A stretch of DNA of 64,000 bases from Akkermansia muciniphila (GCA_945861535.1 CAMAUZ010000008.1:1-64000), one strand, 5' to 3'; shown: positions 25,101 through 33,790, counted from the first letter of the stretch. The notes: generated from the letters alone by a model not told the origin. A program made the numbers and translations.

Positions 25101-28100
25101 CGACCTCGAGAACGACGAGGAGAACGCAACCAGCGACGCCGTCAGTGGTGCGGCGAGCAACAGCCCGGTCGCGGCCATCGAGCCGCGTGCGACTGCGCAA
25201 CGGTCCATCACCAACACCGTCGCGACCGCCACCTTCAGCGCCTCCCCGGCGATCATGCCCGTGCGCGACGAGCGGCGTGAAATCATCCCCACCGTCAAGG
25301 TCGCAGGAGCCAACCGCCCGCGCACGACGCCAGCACCCGTCGCGCCCGCCCCGCGCACGATTCCCATCACGCTCCCGACGCTCACGAGCGGCACATTCGC
25401 TCCCGCTGCCACCGCGCCCGCCGCTGTTCCCGTCGCGTCCGCACCTCGCACCATTTCCATCGCCGCTCCGACCGTCACGAGCGATGCGCAGCCGCCCGCC
25501 GCGCCCGCGCCGCGCCCGATCGCCCCCACCGTCCCGACCCTCACGTTCGCCGCCGCCCCGGCCCCTGCGCCCGCCGCGCCTGCTCGGCCTGCCACCGCGC
25601 CGGTTGCGGCACCCGCTCCCGCGCCCGTCGCCGCACCGGTCACCACCCTGACCACCAACGACATTTTCACCACGCTCCTGCCCGCCAACTCGCTGACCGC
25701 CGACACCTCCGGCCTGCCGCCCGCGCCCGCCGGCCCGGCCCCCTTGCTCAATCTCAGCGTCGCCCTCACCAACCTCGACAACACGCTCGGCTTCGTGGAC
25801 CTCAAGGACCGCGACACGCTCCCGATGCCGCAGGCCACCGTGCGCGTGAAGGGCACCCAGGGCGCGAAGTTTTCCCTCACCGTCAACGGCGTCGAAGTCC
25901 CCGTCGCGCGCGTCGGCAAGCGCACCGAAATCGCCGACCTGAAACTGCAGGTCTGGGACTACATCGGCGTGAGTTTCAAGCCCGGCGAAAACGCCCTCGA
26001 GCTGGCGCAGCGCGACCCGTTCGGCAACGTGCGCGGCACCCGCCGGATCACGCTCATCGCCCCGGATCGATTGGGTATTATTCGCATTCTGCTGCCGAAG
26101 GAACTGCCCGCCGCCGACGGCCGCACGCCGGTCACCGTCCGCGTCGAACTGGTCGATGCCAAAGGCGTGCCCGTCACCGCCCGCACCGCCCTGACCCTCG
26201 AGAGCAGCCTCGGCCGCTGGGAGGTCGAGGACCTCGACAAAAAGGAGCCGGGCATCCAGGTCTTCCTCGAAGGCGGCCGCGGCGAATACCCGCTCGTGCC
26301 GCCGATGGAACCCGGCGACGCGCAGCTCACGATCAGCAGCGGCGTGCTGCGTGGGGAGGCCAAGCTGTCCTTCCTCCCCGAGCTGCGGCCGCTGATTGCG
26401 GTCGGCATCATCGAAGGCCAGATCAATGTGAACCGGCTCGACTTCCGGGCATTGGCGCCGACCCGTTCACGCGATGGTTTCGACGAGGAACTGCGCGGCT
26501 TCGCCCTCAGCAGCCGCGACGGCAAAGTGAACGGCGGCGGGCGCACGGCGTTTTTCCTGAAAGGCAAAATCAAGGGCGATATGCTCCTCACCGCCTCCTA
26601 CGATTCCGACAAACTCACGCGCGAACGCCTCTTCCGCGACATCCAGCCCGACGAGTTTTATCCGGTGTACGGCGACTCCTCGGTGCGCGGCTTCGATGCG
26701 CAAACCACCGGCAAATTTTTCGTTCGCGTGGACAAAAAGAAATGCTACGTGCTCTACGGCGACTACGTCACGCAGTCGAACAACGAGGCCCGCTCGCTCG
26801 GCAATTACAACCGCAGCCTTACCGGCGTCCGCACGCATCTCGAACAAGGCTGGCTCAACGCCAACGCCTGGGTCGCCCACGACAGCACCCGCCAGATCAT
26901 CGAGGAACTCCCCGCCAACGGCACCTCCGGCCCGTATCTCTTCCACATCAGAGACGGCCTGGTGAACAGCGAGAAAGTCGAAATCCTCACGCGCGACCGC
27001 CAGCAGCCGGCGGTCATTCTCAAGACCGTGGCGCTGGTGCGGTTCAGTGATTACGAGTTTGAACCTTTCACCGGTCGCATCCTCTTCAAAGCCCCGGTCC
27101 CCAGCCTCGACGCGAACCTGAACCCCGTCTCCATCCGCGTGACCTACGAGGCCGATCAGGGCGGCGACAAATTCTGGGTCTTCGGCGCGGACGCCCAGGT
27201 CAAGCTCCACGAACGCATCGAGGTCGGTGTGTCCATCGCGCGCGACCAGAACCCCGTCGCGCCGTACCAGCTCCACGGTGCCAACGCCACGGTGAAGCTC
27301 GCGCCCAAAACCTTCCTGCTCGCCGAAGTCGCGCAGAGCGATGCCGCCGGCGTCACGGGCAACGCCGGCCGCATCGAGCTACGCCACCAAGACGACAAGA
27401 ACGAAGTGCGCGCCTACGTGGGCCGCGCCGAAAACACCTTCAGCAACTCGGCCGCGATCCTCTCCGCGGGCCGCGTCGAGTCCGGCATCAAGGCCGTCCG
27501 CAAACTCGGCCCGAGCACGCGCCTGCTCGCCCAGGCCATCGACACCGCGGCCGCCGGCGGTGGCAGCCGGCGCGGCGTGGTGGTGGGCGTCGAGCACACC
27601 TTCACGAACCAGGTGCGCATCGAGGTCGGCGCGCGCTACAGCACCGAAACCGCCGCGCCCGCCGGCCCCGTCACCGCGTTTCCCGGACTGAGCCAGGACG
27701 ACGTGACGAGCCTGCGTGCCAAGGTGACCGCGCCGATTCCGTTCGTGAAAAACGGCTTCATCTATTCGGAATACGAGAACGATGTTCAGCGCACCGAACG
27801 CCGCATGGCCGCCATCGGCGCGGATTTTCAGGTCAACAGCAAAACCAAGATCTATGCCCGCCACGAGTTCCTCTCTGCGGTCGGCAGCCCCTTTGATCTC
27901 AACTCCGTGCAGCAGCAGAACATCACCGTCTTCGGCGTGGACTCGGCCTATTTGAAGGACGGCAAATTCTTCAACGAATACCGCATGCGCAACGCCCTCA
28001 CCGGGCGCGAGGCCGAGACCGCCACCGGCCTGCGCAACGGCTGGAGCATCGCCGAGGGCCTGCGGATCAACACCACCCTCGAGCGCGTCTCGCCGCTCGT

Positions 28101-28869
28101 CCGCGGCGGCCAGGCCGAAGCCACCGCCGGCACCGCGGCCATCGAGTACACGCGCAGCCCCGATTGGAAGGCCACCACGCGCCTCGAACTGCGCACCAGC
28201 CGGCAGAACGACAGCCTGCTCCACACCTTCGCCTACGCGCAGCGCCTCACCGACGACTGGACCTTCCTCGGCCGCACCATCCTGCACGTGCTCCAGAACA
28301 GCGGCGCGACCGGCGGCGAGAGAACCCAAGGCCGCATCCAGGCCGGCTTCGCGTGGCGGCAGACCGAGATCAGCGTGTGGAACGCGCTGCTGAAGACCGA
28401 ATACAAACGGGAAGACGACTCAACCCAGCCCGCGCAGCAGCTCGCGCGCGACGTGGCGATCGTGTCCGTCCACGCGCACTACCAGCCTTCCGCGAAGTGG
28501 TTTGCCAGCGCGCATTACGCCGGGAAAGCCGTCTGGGAAAACTCGCTCGGCCGCAACAGCACCTATCTCGCCCACCTGATCGCCGGCCGCGCCTCCTACG
28601 AGATCACCAAGCGCTGGGACCTTGGCATCAACGCCAGCGCCCTGGTGAGCGGCAACCTCAAGGGCGTGCAGTTCGGTTTCGGTCCCGAACTCGGCTACGT
28701 CCTCAAAGACAACTTCCGTTTCGGCGTCGGCTACAACCTCTTCGGCTTCCGCGACCGCGACCTCGGCGCCGAAGATTACACCAGCCACGGCGCCTACCTC
28801 GCCCTCCGCATGAAGTTCGACGAGACCCTCCTCCACCGCCTGAAACCCGACGCCAAAAAGCCGGACTGA
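22120..28869 (+). CDS. Giant DUF11/SdrD_B protein with Pro-rich repeat stalk and C-terminal outer-membrane beta-barrel
   Basis: 2249 residues in order: signal peptide (LLALVGAALVPAPVARA); DUF11-like domains to about residue 600, with a Cys-containing domain (SAPCNAVPDVIETN ... EFLGCGSRR); an SdrD_B-like domain (IIGKVFVDANGNHLQDAGEPGIPGVRIFLEDG, about 625-700); a Pro/Ala/Thr-rich stalk (about 770-1205) carrying some 11 copies of a short motif of the form I-x-N/S-T-V-P-T-L/V-T-F; a further beta domain; then from about residue 1420 (RPLIAVGIIEGQINVNRLD) an about 820-residue region of alternating beta strands with DxDK/RxxxR loops, ending in GAYLALRMKFDETLLHRLKP, read as an outer-membrane barrel. 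It probably anchors the two DUF11 proteins encoded upstream (inference). Confidence 0.85.
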   Translation: MENKWQTFPLRCWRAGGRCALLALVGAALVPAPVARAVDIVNRATAQLTLPSLAQPVTLTSESVTTRVEVPVGVPFQVTQQVSPTAAVPGQEVIFTLTVTRLSNSVAAPFALTVNGQPQSSLLLKVMIPANTTFVRATAHVPRVRGATPTTDQILYHRVGDAEHAYYTTAPTELLRVDKVAWGYPSLPAGTNVTVTFAVKVNANADGPVRNTAQVVYAETANGPPKTLASNPVQFEVAGTPSAIRSFRDGGFSTPINSTVLSQPIFLQADSAPCNAVPDVIETNVVVITSARTGDRESMMVVETGPNTGVFRVLRGLPTRDAGQFPMGVENGFIETTRDDTLTVEFLGCGSRRVVTLILIDPSGVVFDSLSNTPVAGARVTLQDAASGSPAAVFGPDGITPAPNSVITAGDGRYVFPTVRPGSYRLQVTPPPGYQGPSTLPANRLPAGRAIHAPGSFGGSFPVSALTGAVTIDYPLDPLAIGGVGMFLQKTGSRATAEIGDFIDYTVRVRNVSGLALFGVRIMDSLPAGFAYQTGTAKFAGAAIQPATAGGGPRLDFAVGMIDRDATVTLTYRVRIGPGALQGNGINSAAAASTGAPVFTSNVASHRVQLQGGVFTDKAFIIGKVFVDANGNHLQDAGEPGIPGVRIFLEDGTYAITDGAGKYSFYGLSPRTHVVKLDGTTLPAGAKMLVLSTRHAGVGTSRFADLKRGELHKADFAEGSATPAILAEVQARRKKAGALNGEIEAQLKSELTRDGLPVPAGDLRAQPASGLIGGPRTVPATPAADPGAGARRGRTNTVPTVPSDPLPPSAAVPAADSAVPAGRTIPITLPTLTSDPLPTSAAVPRVITNTVPTVTFTPSPPSPPAPARPRKIASTVPTVTYSVVPAAKSASAAPRTITNTVPTLTFNTSPPSPPSPPVSARPRKIASTVPTVAFGVVPAPPAASARPGATTTAVSGATSNRPGAAAAVALPLRTITNTAATLTFSASAATPPADDLENDEENATSDAVSGAASNSPVAAIEPRATAQRSITNTVATATFSASPAIMPVRDERREIIPTVKVAGANRPRTTPAPVAPAPRTIPITLPTLTSGTFAPAATAPAAVPVASAPRTISIAAPTVTSDAQPPAAPAPRPIAPTVPTLTFAAAPAPAPAAPARPATAPVAAPAPAPVAAPVTTLTTNDIFTTLLPANSLTADTSGLPPAPAGPAPLLNLSVALTNLDNTLGFVDLKDRDTLPMPQATVRVKGTQGAKFSLTVNGVEVPVARVGKRTEIADLKLQVWDYIGVSFKPGENALELAQRDPFGNVRGTRRITLIAPDRLGIIRILLPKELPAADGRTPVTVRVELVDAKGVPVTARTALTLESSLGRWEVEDLDKKEPGIQVFLEGGRGEYPLVPPMEPGDAQLTISSGVLRGEAKLSFLPELRPLIAVGIIEGQINVNRLDFRALAPTRSRDGFDEELRGFALSSRDGKVNGGGRTAFFLKGKIKGDMLLTASYDSDKLTRERLFRDIQPDEFYPVYGDSSVRGFDAQTTGKFFVRVDKKKCYVLYGDYVTQSNNEARSLGNYNRSLTGVRTHLEQGWLNANAWVAHDSTRQIIEELPANGTSGPYLFHIRDGLVNSEKVEILTRDRQQPAVILKTVALVRFSDYEFEPFTGRILFKAPVPSLDANLNPVSIRVTYEADQGGDKFWVFGADAQVKLHERIEVGVSIARDQNPVAPYQLHGANATVKLAPKTFLLAEVAQSDAAGVTGNAGRIELRHQDDKNEVRAYVGRAENTFSNSAAILSAGRVESGIKAVRKLGPSTRLLAQAIDTAAAGGGSRRGVVVGVEHTFTNQVRIEVGARYSTETAAPAGPVTAFPGLSQDDVTSLRAKVTAPIPFVKNGFIYSEYENDVQRTERRMAAIGADFQVNSKTKIYARHEFLSAVGSPFDLNSVQQQNITVFGVDSAYLKDGKFFNEYRMRNALTGREAETATGLRNGWSIAEGLRINTTLERVSPLVRGGQAEATAGTAAIEYTRSPDWKATTRLELRTSRQNDSLLHTFAYAQRLTDDWTFLGRTILHVLQNSGATGGERTQGRIQAGFAWRQTEISVWNALLKTEYKREDDSTQPAQQLARDVAIVSVHAHYQPSAKWFASAHYAGKAVWENSLGRNSTYLAHLIAGRASYEITKRWDLGINASALVSGNLKGVQFGFGPELGYVLKDNFRFGVGYNLFGFRDRDLGAEDYTSHGAYLALRMKFDETLLHRLKPDAKKPD

Positions 28870-28892
28870 GCGTCGGGAGCGCGGGTGGGCAG

Positions 28893-28923
28893 AAGCTCAA
28901 AGCTCAAAGCCCAAAGCTCAAGG
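28893..28923. repeat. Heptamer repeat (AGCTCAA)n, copy 1
   Basis: Consecutive AGCTCAA units (one as AGCCCAA) end in GGGAAG. The same element occurs at 33657-33680, 51148-51167, and inverted at 51282-51320 and 52309-52345. Confidence 0.8.
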
Positions 28924-28979
28924 GAAGGTCCAAGCACCAAGCTCCATCGCCGCGCGTCCAGCCGCGCCTCTGCGTCGTG

Positions 28980-29420
28980 CCGGAGGCACGCAAGAAATTA
29001 GCCGGTGGTGCAGCGCAGCGGAACCACCGGACCACCCACCCCCACCGAACCCTGCGCCCCAGCGGGGCGCGAGAGTCGTGGAACTTCCCCGACGCTTCTT
29101 CCGTCGCTCCGCCGTCTGGACGACGCGCCGTTCCCGTCCCGGAGGGACGCCGGAGGAAATTAGCCGGGGGCAAGTCCGCCCCAGCGGACGCCGCCCCCGG
29201 AACGGGTGCCGCGTGGCTCCGTGCCCCAACGGGGCATCGAAGAAAAGGGCCGTGGCGACGAGTGCCGGCGGCATTGCCGCGGGGAGGCCGCCGCCAAAAA
29301 CTTCTTCGATGCCCCGCTGGGGCATGGCCCGTTCGGCTGCGCGACCGGGGGCCGCGCCCGCGGCGCGGGCTTGCCCCCGGCTAATCTCCTGCGGCGTCCC
29401 TCCGGGACGAAGAGCGAGGC
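28980..29420. repeat. Nested inverted-repeat cluster
   Basis: The modules CGTCCCGGAGGGACGCCGGAGGAAATTAGCCGGGGGCAAG (about 29133-29172) and its reverse complement form (about 29365-29411) bracket an inner pair, GCCCCAACGGGGCATCGAAG (about 29222) and its counterpart CTTCGATGCCCCGCTGGGGC (about 29303). Further GCCGG-hairpins lie before. The space 28870-29775 shows no gene. Confidence 0.75.
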
Positions 29421-29486
29421 GTCGGCGACCATCCTCCGGTGCTCTGATGGTTGCCAACGCAACGGCAAAACCCTCGTGGTGCGCGA

Positions 29487-29765
29487 GGATTTTGAAGAGT
29501 TGCAGTACCGAGGCTCCCTTTCCCGGCCTTTCTCTGTACTACAACTCTTCAGAATCCTCGCGCGCCGCGAGGATTTTTCTTGGAGCGCGGCTGTGTGCGC
29601 GGAGCACCAGCCGCAGCAGGTTGGCCGCAGCGGACGCCTCTAATTCCAACAAGTGTCGGCGAGGTTTCGGGGCTGCTGCGGCTGGTCCTCGGCGGACACA
29701 GCCGCGCTCCGTGGGTTGCGGCCCCGCCGCGCTGTGTCCATCGCGTCTCTGTGGTCCAACTCCCC
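29487..29765. repeat. Dispersed repeat block, copy 2, with 28-bp inverted repeat
   Basis: GCGCGAGGATTTTGAAGAGT... at 29487-29514 is the reverse complement of 29543-29570 with two mismatches. It is followed by the GGAGCGCGGCTGTGTGCGCGGAGCACCAG module, and the block to about 29765 closely matches 49745-49940 (CGAGGTTTCGGGGC, GCTGGTCCTCGGCGGACACAGCCG). Confidence 0.8.
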
Positions 29766-29775
29766 TGTCCCGCTT

Positions 29776-30897
29776 TTACTTCGTCGCCTTTTTCAACGCC
29801 GCCAGATACTCCACCAGATCCACCAGCTCCTGCGTGGTCATCGTCTGTTGCAGCCCCGTGGGCATGATCGAAAGCTTCGATTGCTGCCGGCGCGCGAGGT
29901 CCGTTTTCTTCACGCGATTGATCGCGCCGCCGAGCAGCTTCACCGACAGTTCCTCGGTCGTCTCGCTCGTGATCAGCCCGAACAACTCGTCGCCATTTTT
30001 CAGTTCGAGCTGCCACGCCTCGAAGCCAAACGAGATGCCCGCGCTCGGATCGATGATCGATTCGTACAGCGCATCCTTCCCCAGCTTCGTGCCGATCTCG
30101 GACAAGCCCGGGCCAAAGTCGATCCCCTCGCCATTGACCACATGACACTTGGCGCACCCGACCGTCTCGCGCCGGAAAACCTCCGCGCCACGCTTCACAT
30201 CACCGCTGCGTTTCACCAATTCGGCGACCGGCGGCAGCACCTCGGTGCCCTGTCCTGGCGGCGGCGGGAGCAGGCGCGCGGCGGTGGCTTTCAGGTCGGG
30301 CCAGCGCACGGCGTTGAGTTCGGCGGTCGCCGTGAACCGCACATCGGCGGGCAACTTGTCCTCGCCCGCCAGTTTCAAGAGTCCCGCCGCGCCGTCCTGC
30401 GACCGCGCCAGCGCGCGGACCGCCTGCTTGCGCACCGCAACATCACGCTGCGCATCGGCCACGAGCGGCAGCAGCAGACCGGGCAGCGCCTTGCCCCCGG
30501 CGTTGCCCAGCGCCTCGACCAAACGCGCCGCGACCGGCGCATTCGTGCCCGTCAGCAGCGCGCGCACGCTGGCCAGATCGCCGCCCTCGAGCACGAGCCG
30601 CGCAGCGGTGACGCCGGCCTCATCGGTGGGATTTTTGGCCGCCACCTCGAGCAACCCGGCGTTCTGTCCCGAGATCCGAAACTGCGTGACCAGTTGTACA
30701 AACTGCGGCGTCCCGCGCGTCGCCTCGAGCACCTTGCCCAGTGCCTCGGTGAGTCGCGGGTTCGCCTTCACCTGCTCCGGCCCGAGCCGCGACAGCGCCG
30801 CGATCATCGTGGCCAGCCGGTCCGGATCAATCGGCTCGGCCCCGACGGCGAGGCTGGCCGCCGCGGCCAGAAGACAAAAAATGAGGCGCAATTTCAT
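29776..30897 (-). CDS. Secreted heme-binding-domain protein (HEAT-like repeats + c-type cytochrome domain)
   Basis: 373 residues: signal peptide (MKLRLIFCLLAAAASLAVGAEP), an alpha-helical HEAT-like half (about 25-215; ARLVEALGNAGGKALPGLL, VRKQAVRALARSQDGAAGLLKLA), and a C-terminal cytochrome-like domain with one heme motif CAKCH (in RRETVGCAKCHVVNGEGIDFGPGLSEIGTKLGKDALYESIIDPSAGISFGFEAW). The latter is the pattern of the putative heme-binding domain abundant in Planctomycetes and Verrucomicrobia. Usually this domain is attached to a glucose-dehydrogenase-like beta-propeller; here only HEAT repeats precede it, so it may be a partner electron carrier. No adjacent redox gene was seen. Confidence 0.85.
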   Translation of the reverse strand: MKLRLIFCLLAAAASLAVGAEPIDPDRLATMIAALSRLGPEQVKANPRLTEALGKVLEATRGTPQFVQLVTQFRISGQNAGLLEVAAKNPTDEAGVTAARLVLEGGDLASVRALLTGTNAPVAARLVEALGNAGGKALPGLLLPLVADAQRDVAVRKQAVRALARSQDGAAGLLKLAGEDKLPADVRFTATAELNAVRWPDLKATAARLLPPPPGQGTEVLPPVAELVKRSGDVKRGAEVFRRETVGCAKCHVVNGEGIDFGPGLSEIGTKLGKDALYESIIDPSAGISFGFEAWQLELKNGDELFGLITSETTEELSVKLLGGAINRVKKTDLARRQQSKLSIMPTGLQQTMTTQELVDLVEYLAALKKATK

Positions 30898-31042
30898 AGT
30901 GGTTTCGCGAGTGGCGGATTCATGCGTGCCGATGGAACGCTACGACCACCCCCCGACGCTGGGCAATTCCCTTTGCTCTGCCGAACTGAACCCGGGCGCA
31001 TCGCAGTTTCTTGCAAGCGGCATGGTGTCCGCGCCAGCCGGG

Positions 31043-31165
31043 TGGGGCAGGCATCCTTGCCTGCCAGTTGGCGGGGCATCCCTGCCCCGTGTTCCCAGTT
31101 CCGCGGTGCTGCTCGGCCAGGGAAACGGGCGGCAGGGATGCCTGCCCCACCGCGCCCGCGAGAAG
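31043..31165. repeat. Double-hairpin repeat (GGCAGGCATCC / CGGGGCATCC), copy 2
   Basis: The same two hairpins as at 7376 (GGCAGGCATCC and CGGGGCATCC), followed by an inverted GGCAGGGATGCCTGCCC at about 31131. An ACACAGCCGCGCTCC module follows at about 31230. No gene is seen in 30898-31259. Confidence 0.7.
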
Positions 31166-31259
31166 AGGGCCGTCCAAGAAAAAAACAAAGCCCCTGAGCA
31201 GCAGGTGCGTGCTGTGGCTGGTCGTGGCGACACAGCCGCGCTCCGGGGGGGCGCTGTCG

Positions 31260-31745
31260 TCACTCCGCCGCGAGGCCGAGCGCGGTGGTGAGGCGGTCGA
31301 GAAAGGGAATCTGGCGGTCCTTGATTTTGCGGCGGGCGGCGGGCAGCGAGAAAAAGGCGGCGCGATCGATCTCAGGGACGGGAACGAATCGGCCGGAGCC
31401 GAGCGGGTATTCGACCTCGAAGGTGTTGCTCTGGATTGGCTGCGATTCGTCCCAGTCGCCGGCAAAGGCCCAGGCGTGGACGGTCTTGCCGCCTTTCTGG
31501 AGGATGGATTCCAGCGGAATAAAGGGGCCATGCACGGGCAGGCCGGTCTCCTCTTGGAACTCACGAATGGCGGTGGTGAGCAGGTCTTCGCCGGGTTCGA
31601 TTTCCCCCTTGGGAATGGTCCAGTGGCCGTCGTCGCGATGGGCGAAGAACGGGCCGCCGGGATGCCCGAGGAAGACTTCCAGTCTTTCGTCGCGCAGGCG
31701 GTACATCAGCAGGCCGGCGCTGAGGCGGGTGGATTTTCGTTTCAT
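31260..31745 (-). CDS. Nudix hydrolase
   Basis: A 161-residue protein with a complete Nudix box, GEIEPGEDLLTTAIREFQEETGL (about residues 48-70), which binds Mg and hydrolyses nucleoside-diphosphate-linked compounds. The opening STRLSAGLLMYRLRDERLEVFLGHPGG is typical of Ap4A-hydrolase/MutT-like members with an adenylated substrate. Its ATG overlaps the stop codon of the upstream ligase gene (ATGA), so the two are co-translated. A longer in-frame ORF to 32309 only shadows the ligase gene. Confidence 0.9.
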   Translation of the reverse strand: MKRKSTRLSAGLLMYRLRDERLEVFLGHPGGPFFAHRDDGHWTIPKGEIEPGEDLLTTAIREFQEETGLPVHGPFIPLESILQKGGKTVHAWAFAGDWDESQPIQSNTFEVEYPLGSGRFVPVPEIDRAAFFSLPAARRKIKDRQIPFLDRLTTALGLAAE

Positions 31746-33589
31746 GGCCGGACGGTGGCGCGCTCGCGCAGGAGCTCGAGATAGGCCGTGGCGATGGGGT
31801 TGAACTGGCGGGCGTTGGAGGCTTCGAACAGCTCCTTGGCGCGCGCCTCGTTGCCGCGCTGGAGCTGATGCCAGCCGCGGTGGGCCAGCGTGTGGTGGCC
31901 CTCGGGATCGAGGCGGGCGGCCTGCGCGAAGGCGCGCTCGGCCTCGTCGTTGCGCCCGAGCCAGTCGAGGCTCATGCCGCGGCCGATGGCGGCGTATCCG
32001 TAGTGGGGATTGGCGGCAAGGCAGCGGTCGAACCACGCGAGCGCCGCGGTGACCTGCGCCTCGTTGCGGCTCTCGACGCCGACGCGGCGGGAGATTTCGC
32101 CGAGCTGGTAGGCGGTCTCGTAATTGCGCGGCTCGACGGCGTGGGCCTGTTCGAGCAGCGCGAAACTGTTGTCGCCGGGGCGCGGCTGGAGGGCGCGCGC
32201 GAGCAGGGAATCCTCGCGCCAACGCCGCACGCCGGTCGCGCCAAGCCAGGCGATGGCGGCGAGGAGGGCGAGCGTGAGCGCGGCGCGGGCGGGCGGCGCG
32301 CATTTCCACCAGTGCTGCTCGCCGGAGTAACGCGCCAGGCCGGCCATCAGCGCCGCTAGGGTTGTCGCGACGAGGGCGTTGGCGGGGATGTGGAAATTAA
32401 AATCGGTCACGGCGTGTAGCAGCAACGTGATAAGGCCGATGGTGGTGCCGAGCACGATGGCCGAGCGCGTGCCATACTGCGCCGAAGCCTCGTCGCGGCC
32501 GTGTTGCACAAATTTCCACGTCCGCGCGATGCCGGCGAAGAGCAGTATCCATACGGTCAGGGCGAGCGCCGCGCCCACCACGCCCCAGTCGGCGAGGAGA
32601 TTGAGGTAGTCGTTGTGCGCGCGGTCCGGGCGAAGCTGGATGAAGGGCGGGCGATACTCGGGAAACCGATGGTCGAAATGCGCGGGGCCGACGCCGAGCC
32701 AAACGTGATCGCGCCACATTGCGACCGTGGGCTTCCAAAGCTGGAACCGGACGTCGTCGAGCCGGCCCCCGGCGAGTATGCGTTCAAAGCGCTGGTGGGC
32801 TTGCTGGGCGTTGACCACGAGAAATCCGCCCACGCCCGCGACCAGCAGGAAGAAGCTCAGCGCCGCGATGCGATAGCCGCGGCGGCTCGCCAGCACCGCG
32901 AAAAACAGCAGCACGCCCAGCACCGTCGCGATCCAGCCGCCGCGCGAGACGGTGAACCCGATGCCCGCGAGAATCACCAGCGCGGCGTAACCCGTCAGCA
33001 CGCGCGTCGCGTGGCCCAGGCGCGACATGAGGGTGCAGGCCAGGGCCAGCGGGAGGATGAGTTCGAGAAAGCCGGCGAGATGGTTGGGATTAAAAAAAGT
33101 GCCGCTGCCGCGCTTGAGATACTGCTCGGGCCGGAGCAGATGCCAGACGGCCCGTTCGCCGGTGAAAAACTGATAGCCGGCGTAAAACGACAAGCCGGTG
33201 GCGACGAGAATCAGCGCGAGCACGATGGCCTGCGGTCCCTCGACGCGGTGCAGATTGTTCACCACGACCAGGAAGAGTGCCGCATAGACCGCGATGCGGA
33301 GCAGTTCCTCGCGCGCAACATATTCGATGTCCGCCTGCCCGTAACGCACGACGGCCAGCACGACGAACGCCGCCACGCCCCACGCGACCGGCGGCCAGAG
33401 CAGCGCGCCATCACGTTGAATCCACAGGCGCACCACCCAGAGCGCGAGCGTCACCACGGTCAGCGCCTGCACGACGACGAACTCCGTCGAGCGCACCGCG
33501 CCGAGGGCGAGCGGGGCGAAAATCAGCAGTGCCAGCACCGCGGCGAGGATCCCCCGCTCCAGTCCGGCATCGACACGCTCGCGATTCAT
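31742..33589 (-). CDS. O-antigen ligase/polymerase family membrane protein with C-terminal TPR
   Basis: 615 residues. About ten transmembrane segments occupy residues 10-450 (for example GILAAVLALLIFAPLALGAV, VILAGIGFTVSRGGWIATVLGVLLFFAVL). The large periplasmic loop carries the Wzy_C pattern, including GVGPAHFDHRFPEYRP and RAHNDYLNLLADWGVVGAAL, where the Arg/His are conserved in O-antigen ligases and polymerases. The last about 130 residues form TPR-like helices (AYQLGEISRRVGVESRN, AAIGRGMSLDWLGRNDEAERAFAQAARLDPEG). Expected to join polysaccharide to lipid A-core or polymerise it at the periplasmic face of the inner membrane. Coupled to the Nudix gene. Confidence 0.88.
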   Translation of the reverse strand: MNRERVDAGLERGILAAVLALLIFAPLALGAVRSTEFVVVQALTVVTLALWVVRLWIQRDGALLWPPVAWGVAAFVVLAVVRYGQADIEYVAREELLRIAVYAALFLVVVNNLHRVEGPQAIVLALILVATGLSFYAGYQFFTGERAVWHLLRPEQYLKRGSGTFFNPNHLAGFLELILPLALACTLMSRLGHATRVLTGYAALVILAGIGFTVSRGGWIATVLGVLLFFAVLASRRGYRIAALSFFLLVAGVGGFLVVNAQQAHQRFERILAGGRLDDVRFQLWKPTVAMWRDHVWLGVGPAHFDHRFPEYRPPFIQLRPDRAHNDYLNLLADWGVVGAALALTVWILLFAGIARTWKFVQHGRDEASAQYGTRSAIVLGTTIGLITLLLHAVTDFNFHIPANALVATTLAALMAGLARYSGEQHWWKCAPPARAALTLALLAAIAWLGATGVRRWREDSLLARALQPRPGDNSFALLEQAHAVEPRNYETAYQLGEISRRVGVESRNEAQVTAALAWFDRCLAANPHYGYAAIGRGMSLDWLGRNDEAERAFAQAARLDPEGHHTLAHRGWHQLQRGNEARAKELFEASNARQFNPIATAYLELLRERATVRP

Positions 33590-33656
33590 CCGCGAAACCC
33601 TGCGGGGCGCGTGACGGAGGAGGCAAGGCGAAATTCGGAGAAGCGCAGGGTGCGAA

Positions 33657-33790
33657 GCTCAAAGCTCAAAGCTCAAGGGAAGCTCCGAGCGCCAAGCGGG
33701 CACGTCCGGGCGCGGCTCCCAACGAGTTGCCGCGGGCATCCGCGGTCCGCACCGGGGCGTAGGTCGCGGCTCACCGCGACGGACCTCGAG
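33657..33790. repeat. Heptamer repeat (AGCTCAA)n, copy 2, and CCGCGACGGACCT hairpin
   Basis: Three AGCTCAA units then GGGAAG at 33657-33678. An AGGTCGCGG...CCGCGACGGACCT hairpin follows at about 33761-33788. The remaining bases up to about 33940 show no gene, although one frame (about 33790-33890) reads as protein-like sequence and may be a decayed coding fragment. Confidence 0.6.

Noticed and set aside
21994-25200. 1068-codon open frame on the minus strand
   Set aside because: Antisense to the giant barrel protein gene; composition is random-like.
28164-29384. 406-codon open frame overlapping the end of the barrel gene
   Set aside because: It is an out-of-frame reading of the barrel gene followed by translated palindromic repeats.
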